Origin: JAVBKV01 sp031553885
GTDB lineage: Bacteria > Bacteroidota > Bacteroidia > Bacteroidales > Azobacteroidaceae
DNA: 12,911 nucleotides
Direction: 5' to 3'
Assembly (NCBI GenBank): GCA_031553885.1
Contig: JAVBKV010000037.1
Coordinates: forward strand, 1-12,911
Below the pieces are notes generated by a model. That model searched no databases. It was not told the origin of the DNA and was given only the letters and a program-made list of their open reading frames with translations. The translations under genes and the position numbers were made by a program. This document shows, one piece after another, positions 8,615 to 12,911 of this stretch; the stretch's first letter is position 1; the number at the start of each line of letters is the position of its first letter.

Positions 8615-8867
8615 TCATTGACCAGTCTTCAGAGGATCGATAGACCGGCGGACAGTCAGGTACAGGATAAGATCACTTCGTAAACTCTGCTCCCAAACAT
8701 GGATCGAATCATAGGTAAAACCGGGCTACAAAGAATCTTAATAGGCTCATAGGGGGTGGAGATCAATTTCGTAGCTCAGGTCTCTGCTACCCAGGTTCGA
8801 GCTGACAAAAAGCACCTCCCGTCAGGCAAAATAATAACATCAGGGTGAAGAGGTTTTTCTTTTTCAT
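8615..8867 (-). pseudogene. Decayed small gene with intact signal peptide, in the leader of the Rhs operon
   Basis: An ATG at 8865-8867 opens MKKKNLFTLMLLFCLTGGAF then CQLEPG and a TAG at 8787-8789, only 26 codons. The 22-residue start is a convincing Sec signal peptide. Shifting frame by one base just after the CQ codons gives SNLGSRDLSYEIDLHP; a second shift at the CCCCC run (about 8750) gives YEPIKILCSPVLPMIRSM and more; a third gives YLTVRRSIDPLKTGQ and a TGA at 8615-8617, two bases from the next ATG. The pieces would join into a secreted protein of roughly 85 residues with three frameshifts. It starts about 54 bases after the expected transcription start of the promoter at 8928. It could instead be a true 26-codon leader ORF followed by untranslated leader. 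I do not recognise the reconstructed protein. Confidence 0.4.
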
Positions 8868-8927
8868 ACAATTGATTTGAGTGTAATATATAGTGAGTGA
8901 TCAATCCGAATCAAAAGGAAAGGTTCA

Positions 8928-8958
8928 CAAAGTTAAGGCATTATTCACCAATACCGAA
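8928..8958 (-). promoter_or_regulatory. Bacteroides-type promoter for the Rhs operon
   Basis: On the minus strand TAACTTTG (8928-8935) is an exact match to the Bacteroidota -7 consensus TAnnTTTG. Nineteen bases further upstream lies TTCG (8955-8958), a partial match to the -33 TTTG element; a better TTTG at 8959-8962 would need a 23-base spacer. Transcription would begin near 8921, leaving a leader of over 400 bases before the first Rhs start at 8490, most of it the decayed small gene. Confidence 0.6.
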
Positions 8959-9240
8959 CAAAACAAAAAAATTAAAATCTCAATTGTTAAAATATAAATA
9001 GTTGGTAATTAAAAAGTTATAAATGTTAAATATGCAAATTTCTCAATCTGTATCTTTTGTGACACTTTTTATCAGAAAATATAAGGAATTTCTTTTAAAA
9101 AAAGGAAATTTCAGGAAAGGAAAATGGCTTTTTAATCTACTATATTTAAAAGGGTTTTACTGGTAAATGAACATAAAAACAGTTCATTAGGTGGAGTAGT
9201 TTCAAAAACTTCATTTATTTTCGGTAAATAAATCTGTTAT
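8936..9240. other. AT-rich non-coding stretch
   Basis: Beyond the -33 region of the promoter I see no ORF, hairpin repeat or known RNA here. The sequence is very AT-rich (runs of A and T around 8960-9010 and 9090-9150), as is common upstream of strong promoters in this phylum. Confidence 0.5.
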
Positions 9241-9371
9241 AAAGCAGTGCGATCAAAAAGGATGTCCATGTAAAGCGGCCCGTTTTAGTTACGTGAACCA
9301 TCCGACCTGCCGCTGCGGATAAACTGGATGAAGTTGCTGTTCTTGTCCACGTTCAAATGTTCGGCGTAGAC
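9241..9371 (-). pseudogene. Rhs-core relic 1 (YAEHLNVDKN segment)
   Basis: On the minus strand, bases 9371 down to 9285 translate as VYAEHLNVDKNSNFIQFI followed by RSGRSDGSRN and a stop. This lines up with the intact Rhs gene at 2035-2110, which reads FYAEHLGLDKNGNITYI and then VRWGRSDTGES. After the in-frame TAA (9285-9287) the same frame continues with NGPLYMDILFDRTAL and a stop, perhaps matching the MDIPL segment of the intact gene. A TAA lies just upstream too, so nothing here is a working gene. It is a short piece of a former Rhs core, close to the 3' end of the isomerase gene. Confidence 0.7.
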
Positions 9372-9473
9372 TCCTGTTTACGCAAAAAAGACTATGAAAA
9401 AACAACAGTTTCATGATAATAATATTTGTTTGTAAATTTTCAAACAGTTTCTTAAAATAATGTCAGATTAATT

Positions 9474-10469
9474 TTATTTTTTTTCAAACGCGGCATCAAA
9501 AGCCACATTGGAAGGCCGAAAGTCTATCTTCTTCACAAACTGAAGCGATTCGGCCGCTCCATGTTCACGATCCATTCCGTTGTCTTCCCACTCAACAGAA
9601 AGAGGACCTTGATAATCAATCCGGTTCAGTGCGCGTATGATTTCTTCAAAATTTATCTTCCCGCGTCCCATACTGCGAAAATCCCAGAAACGATCGCAGT
9701 GTCCGAACGGAAGATGCCCTCCGAAAACACCGGCGCGGGTAGGCGTATCCGACCACCATACATCTTTCATGTGGACATGGAACATCCTGTCTGCAAATGA
9801 TTCGATGAAAGCAACATAATCTACTCCCTGATATCCCATGTGGCTCGGATCATAATTAAACCCGAAAGCCGGGTGATTATCAATGGCTTCCAGCAAAGTT
9901 TGTGCGGATGAAATGTCAAAAGCGATTTCTGTCGGATGAACTTCAAGCGCGAATCGTATCCCGTTTTTCTGATAAGAATCCATAATCGGTTTGAACCGGT
10001 CTGCTACTTCCTTGAATCCGGCTTTTATTTCATCCGGAGTTACTGGTGGAAAAGAATAAAGCAGATGCCAAATCGGACTGCCGGTAAATCCTACTACCGT
10101 ATTTACTCCCAGCATTTTAGCGGCTTCTCCCGTCCTGATCATTTCTTCGGCAGCTCTTTGTCTGACTCCTTCCGGCTCACCGTCTCCCCATATACGGGAG
10201 GGAAGAATGGATTTATGTCGATTGTCTATTTTGTCGCAAACACACTGTCCAACCGTATGATTGGAAATTGCGAACAATTCCAGATTATATGCCGCAAGCG
10301 TTCCCTTTATACGATCGCAATATTCCGGACTCAACTTTTCGATATCCAGATGGTTTTCCGTACAGGATAATTCAAGACCATCATATCCGAATTCTTTCGC
10401 CTTCGAGCAAATTGTTTCAAGAGGCATATCACCCCATTGTGCTGTGAATAAAGTAACTTTTCTTGCCAT
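9474..10469 (-). CDS. Sugar phosphate isomerase/epimerase, xylose isomerase-like TIM barrel
   Basis: 331 residues, typical for the AP endonuclease 2/xylose isomerase-like TIM-barrel family (COG1082). No signal peptide, so cytoplasmic. Likely metal and substrate residues are in place: E176 in FALEVHP, D207 and H210 in NYDPSHMGYQ, H231/H233 in HVHMKDVW, and E293 in SVEWED. The first strand reads VTLFTAQWGD and the second YDGLELSC. The long insert near 92-101 (IWGDGEPEGV) and the GHLPFG loop resemble members that act on cyclic polyols or keto-sugars, but the substrate cannot be read from sequence. The start at MARKVTLF is the natural barrel start, and a promoter-like site lies about 110 bases upstream. 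It stands alone, bracketed by Rhs relics and far from carbohydrate genes. Confidence 0.9.
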   Translation of the reverse strand: MARKVTLFTAQWGDMPLETICSKAKEFGYDGLELSCTENHLDIEKLSPEYCDRIKGTLAAYNLELFAISNHTVGQCVCDKIDNRHKSILPSRIWGDGEPEGVRQRAAEEMIRTGEAAKMLGVNTVVGFTGSPIWHLLYSFPPVTPDEIKAGFKEVADRFKPIMDSYQKNGIRFALEVHPTEIAFDISSAQTLLEAIDNHPAFGFNYDPSHMGYQGVDYVAFIESFADRMFHVHMKDVWWSDTPTRAGVFGGHLPFGHCDRFWDFRSMGRGKINFEEIIRALNRIDYQGPLSVEWEDNGMDREHGAAESLQFVKKIDFRPSNVAFDAAFEKK

Positions 10470-10580
10470 GGTATTTAGTTTAAATGATTTAGAAACGGTT
10501 TTCTTAGATTTGGATAATTTTTACTCCTTAACTCCGATACCCATTATAGTTATAAATCTCTGGGGGTTCATTTTTTTTGT

Positions 10581-10588
10581 CAAAAATA
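10581..10588 (-). promoter_or_regulatory. Putative -7 element for the isomerase gene
   Basis: On the minus strand TATTTTTG fits TAnnTTTG exactly. No good TTTG is seen at the -33 position. It would give a 5' leader of roughly 105 bases before the ATG at 10467-10469. In such AT-rich DNA a chance match is possible. Confidence 0.35.
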
Positions 10589-10717
10589 ACCTTATTTTTC
10601 GAATTATTCGCTTATTGGATGTATCTGATTGCGTCATTTAAAAAAGTATTGTATTTTGGCTCCTCGGCTAAACGTAGTCTATTCATGCATTACGCTCTGC
10701 TTCTGTCGTTGTTAGGA

Positions 10718-10735
10718 GTAAATCTCCTGATTTAC
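10718..10735 (+). repeat. Extra hairpin next to copy E
   Basis: GTAAATC-TCCT-GATTTAC is a perfect 7-bp stem with a 4-base loop. It lies six bases before hairpin 1 of copy E and has the same design (7-bp stem, 3-5 base loop), making a run of three hairpins unique to this copy. Confidence 0.6.
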
Positions 10736-10741
10736 ATGTTT

Positions 10742-10791
10742 GTGAAGCAGAGCTTCACTTTTAACACGACATAGTCGGAAACTATGCCGAA
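10742..10791 (+). repeat. Double-hairpin repeat, copy E
   Basis: Hairpin 1 is GTGAAGC-AGA-GCTTCAC (10742-10758). The spacer TTTTAACACGA follows, then hairpin 2, CATAGT-CGGAA-ACTATG (10770-10786), and the CCGAA end. Compared with copy F, both stems differ at several positions but stay paired, for example CGTAGT/ACTACG there against CATAGT/ACTATG here. Confidence 0.8.
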
Positions 10792-10833
10792 CTCTTACTT
10801 CATCTGTCTACGCTTAGCAAAGTTGTGCAAAAA

Positions 10834-10865
10834 GACTACGCCGAGCCCGGACTATGCCGAGCCAA
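10834..10865 (+). repeat. Tandem pair of 16-bp half-units of the hairpin repeat
   Basis: GACTACGCCGAGCCCG (10834-10849) is followed at once by GACTATGCCGAGCCAA (10850-10865). Each equals the right arm and CCGA end of hairpin 2, matching copy B (GACTACG form) and copy E (ACTATG form). The left arms are missing. Confidence 0.6.
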
Positions 10866-10995
10866 GGATGAACTGTCTGACATTTCCGTTCTTGTCGACA
10901 TTCAAGTGTTCGTCGTACCAGTTGCGCTTGGTCAGAAAACGCGTCCTATTGTTCAGCGTAATCTCCGAATGCGATATGCTAAAAACAAAATCGCT
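10852..10995 (-). pseudogene. Rhs-core relic 2 (YDEHLNVDKNGN segment)
   Basis: The minus-strand frame ending with TAG at 10852-10854 includes RFLTKRNWYDEHLNVDKNGN followed by VRQFILGSA. The YDEHLNVDKNGN part aligns with YAEHLGLDKNGN of the intact Rhs gene, and is closer still to relic 1 (YAEHLNVDKN). No start codon or other Rhs sequence is attached. The relic's stop falls inside a repeat half-unit, so the repeat may have replaced the rest. Confidence 0.65.
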
Positions 10996-11008
10996 TACTT
11001 TGAAAATT

Positions 11009-11058
11009 GCAAGTCAGAGACTTGCTTTTAACACGTCGTAGTCAGAGACTACGCCGAA
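11009..11058 (+). repeat. Double-hairpin repeat, copy F
   Basis: Hairpin 1 is GCAAGTC-AGA-GACTTGC (11009-11025). The spacer TTTTAACACGT follows, then hairpin 2, CGTAGTC-AGA-GACTACG (11037-11053), and the CCGAA end. Both stems are perfect, so this is the cleanest copy. It lies about 55 bases past the stop of the membrane-protein gene and might serve as its transcription end. Confidence 0.82.
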
Positions 11059-11113
11059 CAGGGGGATGAAAGAGATTTTGCATTACAAAGAGTATCCTGC
11101 GAAACATTTCTTA

Positions 11114-11596
11114 TTAATAATTATTTTGAAGCAGCCATAATGCACCATAATTTATTATAAAATTGGCCATTGTAAATATACCTAATAACATCCACCTTTT
11201 ATTAGGCAATGGTATTTCAAATTTTTTTACAAAAGAATTTATGTTGAATAGTATAATTGCAAAAAAAGATGGCACTTCTAAAAAAAACAAGTCTAAAGGT
11301 ATAGTTCTAAAAACATAACCATTAAAGTAAAAAAATCCACAACTAACCAACATACCTATGGAAGAAAACATCATTAAATGCCATGATTTGCTTCTCTCTT
11401 TTAATAAATAAATCCCTCCCAAAAGAAACATACAAGCATAAATTAATTTTAATACATAGAATAATGGAGATTTATATGAAAATCCCAGTCCTTTAAAAGG
11501 AATACAAATTTCTTTTATTCCATCAAATAAATAAACTAACATGAATATAAGGGATAGTCCCATTATTATATAACTTAAAATCCTTTTGATTTTCAT
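11114..11596 (-). CDS. Small multi-pass membrane protein; candidate immunity protein of the second Rhs toxin
   Basis: 160 residues, mostly hydrophobic, with four or five likely membrane segments: 6-24 (ILSYIIMGLSLIFMLVYLF), 44-65, 74-96, 103-122 and 135-156. Short basic loops (KERSK at 66-70, VKKFE at 123-127) separate them. No family is recognised. The ATG lies 4 nt after the stop of the Rhs toxin gene, and the gene shares the AT-rich composition of the toxin tip rather than that of the core, so tip and this gene were probably acquired together. That arrangement is the standard toxin/immunity layout of polymorphic toxins, and a membrane-bound immunity protein would suggest action at or through the inner membrane. 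The function is inferred from position only. Confidence 0.7.
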   Translation of the reverse strand: MKIKRILSYIIMGLSLIFMLVYLFDGIKEICIPFKGLGFSYKSPLFYVLKLIYACMFLLGGIYLLKERSKSWHLMMFSSIGMLVSCGFFYFNGYVFRTIPLDLFFLEVPSFFAIILFNINSFVKKFEIPLPNKRWMLLGIFTMANFIINYGALWLLQNNY

Positions 11597-11600
11597 GATA

Positions 11601-12911
11601 TTACCAGTTTGATATAACTTTTTTGTATTCTTCTTCTGATGTATAGATTTGATAATTAAACTTTTTATTTTCGTCAGAACTCACAACAATATAATATTTC
11701 TGAGTTTCACTTTTTGAGGTTTTTTTATCAAAACTAAATCCAAAACTAGTTTTCTTCTCATTATTCCCTAAAGAAGTAAAATTACTAACACTTTCTCCAT
11801 TTTGATGGAATGAGTAAGGTTTAAATGAACCTTTTTCACCTCCTTTAAGCCCACTGTATTTTTCCCTCATAGGGCTGTCTCCATAAACAGATCTAAGATA
11901 GTTCTCAAATCCAACAGCACCTCTTTCCATCTCTAGTACATTACCTATTTCTCCCTTGTACCAATGAACTTGAAACTTATCATCTTGATAAGCATGATAA
12001 GTTTCATGTCCCATAATTAATTCATTGGAAGCAGATCCTCCATCTATATCCAATAACCAGGTATCGCCTACATAATTAATTGTTTGATCTTCGTATTTTG
12101 AACTTCCTGACCAAAAAACGGAATTTGTTTCATATGTGCGTCTCGAATTAACTAACTGACTTAATACCGTTTGTCCATAAGAAGTAGCTGCAATTTTAGC
12201 TAAATTTTTTAAGGCTCCGGCTGTGTTATTGGCAATTTTAATATCTCTTCCGTCAGGATCCACGTATCTAATAGGATTATTCATACAGTATGCATACGGA
12301 CTAATGCTGTAATACTTTTCCGCCAAGGGATCCATCGTCATGAACCTACCCAGTGCCGGGTCATATACCCTGGCTTCGAAGTCATACACATTGATCTTTC
12401 CCAGCCTGTTCAGTTCCTTGCCTGTGAACTTATCCATCCAGTAGTGGGTCTCGTCGTTCCGGCTTAACCCATTCTCAGCCATCGACAGTCCGAAAGGATA
12501 GTAGTTATCCGTCTGGCAGACACTGCCCGTGGGATTCAGGATCACCCGGTTGCTGCCCAGGTGGTCCCTGATGCAGTAGTAGTTCGTCCACGAACCGTTC
12601 TCCTTCGACACATAACCGCCTTCTGTACGCAGCATCACCAACTGGTTCGACACATAGATCCTGTTGCCCGAGTAATCCTTCTTCAGGTCTCCTTCCGTGG
12701 GGCTGGTGAACTCCATCCTGCGCTTCGTGCCTCCCGCATCGTACAGGTAACGCAGGCAGTCGCCGTTCGTAAAGTCTATTTTCTGGGGTAAATTTAAGCA
12801 ATTGTATTCAATATTCCTAATGCCCTTGTTCTTGTCGGTGATCATGTTACCGTTCGCATCGTAGGTGTATTCCGGATTGGATTCCCAGCGGTTCTTGAAC
12901 TCCATCATGTC
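11601..12911 (-). CDS. Rhs-core polymorphic toxin with second HExxH tip (5' end outside the window)
   Basis: The C-terminal 436 or so residues of an Rhs protein. The frame is open at the right edge (a GAC codon precedes the ATG at 12908, and TDLMEFKN in the intact paralogue aligns with DMMEFKN here), so this ATG is not the start. Numbered from 12908: YD repeat TYDANGNMITD at 14-24, DHLGSNRVIL near 113, GKELNRLGK, GRFMTMDPLAEKYY near 187-200, and DPDGRD ending near 221. The tip (222-435) is unrelated to that of the first Rhs protein except around the motif HETYH (301-305, bases 11994-12008), preceded by ELIMG and followed by EMERG at 326-330, a plausible third zinc ligand. Both tips share the pattern IM.HE..H..Q. 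The core is GC-rich and the tip AT-rich, with the change at DPDGRD. Likely a contact- or T9SS-delivered zinc peptidase; activity and delivery are inferred. Confidence 0.85.
   Translation of the reverse strand, partial: DMMEFKNRWESNPEYTYDANGNMITDKNKGIRNIEYNCLNLPQKIDFTNGDCLRYLYDAGGTKRRMEFTSPTEGDLKKDYSGNRIYVSNQLVMLRTEGGYVSKENGSWTNYYCIRDHLGSNRVILNPTGSVCQTDNYYPFGLSMAENGLSRNDETHYWMDKFTGKELNRLGKINVYDFEARVYDPALGRFMTMDPLAEKYYSISPYAYCMNNPIRYVDPDGRDIKIANNTAGALKNLAKIAATSYGQTVLSQLVNSRRTYETNSVFWSGSSKYEDQTINYVGDTWLLDIDGGSASNELIMGHETYHAYQDDKFQVHWYKGEIGNVLEMERGAVGFENYLRSVYGDSPMREKYSGLKGGEKGSFKPYSFHQNGESVSNFTSLGNNEKKTSFGFSFDKKTSKSETQKYYIVVSSDENKKFNYQIYTSEEEYKKVISNW

Larger units (their letters stand above)
10589..11113. 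other. Non-coding mosaic: hairpin-repeat cluster around an Rhs relic
   Basis: No working gene is seen. The stretch holds three adjacent hairpins (10718-10786), a tandem pair of repeat half-units (10834-10865), an Rhs-core relic (10852-10995) and a full double-hairpin repeat (11009-11058). Loose fragments such as AACGTAGTC (10671-10679) hint at further decayed repeat copies. Confidence 0.6.

Noticed and set aside
8770..8802. tRNA-like signature: TAGCTCAG followed by GGTTCGA on the plus strand
   Set aside because: The D-arm-like and T-arm-like motifs are only about 20 bases apart, too close for a tRNA. There is no acceptor stem, and the bases are explained as part of the decayed small gene on the other strand.
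9358..9371. Possible fifth copy of the double-hairpin repeat (CGGCGTAGAC)
   Set aside because: There is no left arm and no hairpin 1. The match is covered by the Rhs relic coding VYAEHL.
9427..9446. Hairpin TGTTTG/CAAACA downstream of the isomerase as a terminator
   Set aside because: Only a 6-bp AT-rich stem with an 8-base loop and no clear T-tract; such stems are frequent by chance in this AT-rich stretch.
221..11058. CRISPR array
   Set aside because: The repeats are dispersed, occur in both orientations and vary in their stems. There are no regular spacers and no cas genes.
12505..12801. Minus-strand ORF of 98 codons in another frame of the second Rhs gene
   Set aside because: It is entirely inside the Rhs core, which is clear in the main frame. 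The high Arg/Gly/Pro content is what a shifted frame of GC-rich coding DNA gives.

Overview
The window looks like a chromosomal accessory region of a Bacteroidota (Bacteroidales-type) bacterium. The evidence is the Bacteroidota style of the Rhs proteins (Sec signal peptides and a DUF6443-like N-terminus instead of a PAAR domain), a type IX secretion (T9SS) C-terminal sorting tail, promoters of the Bacteroides TAnnTTTG type, no clear Shine-Dalgarno sequences, and the start of an IS1182-like transposase. All credible protein-coding genes lie on the minus strand; I found none on the plus strand.

Layout from left to right. (1) 1-167: the 5' end of an IS1182-like insertion sequence, with its transposase running off the left edge and a GGGGCTGTCC inverted repeat near the outer end. 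(2) 168-656: a non-coding stretch with two copies of a double-hairpin repeat. (3) 657-8490: a three-gene, closely spaced Rhs locus. In transcription order it holds a large secreted Rhs/YD-repeat protein, a 439-residue protein with a T9SS sorting tail, and a 1115-residue DUF6443/Rhs-core protein whose variable tip carries an HExxH metallopeptidase motif. (4) 8491-9473: the locus leader, with a good promoter, a broken small gene with a signal peptide, an AT-rich stretch and a relic of an Rhs core. (5) 9474-10469: a sugar phosphate isomerase/epimerase (TIM barrel). (6) 10470-11113: a second Rhs-core relic embedded in a cluster of hairpin repeats. (7) 11114-12911: the 3' end of a second Rhs gene with a different HExxH tip, followed 4 nt later by a small multi-pass membrane protein that is the best candidate for its immunity protein.

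The region reads as a polymorphic-toxin island. Conserved Rhs cores end at the DPDGR motif and then switch to unrelated, AT-rich tips. Both tips look like zinc peptidases, but only the second has a candidate immunity gene. The flanking debris (two core relics, a decayed small gene, an IS, and at least four copies of a covarying double-hairpin repeat) suggests repeated duplication and recombination. The most novel-looking elements are the double-hairpin repeat family, the pairing of Rhs proteins with a T9SS-sorted protein in one operon, and the putative metallopeptidase/membrane-protein pair.
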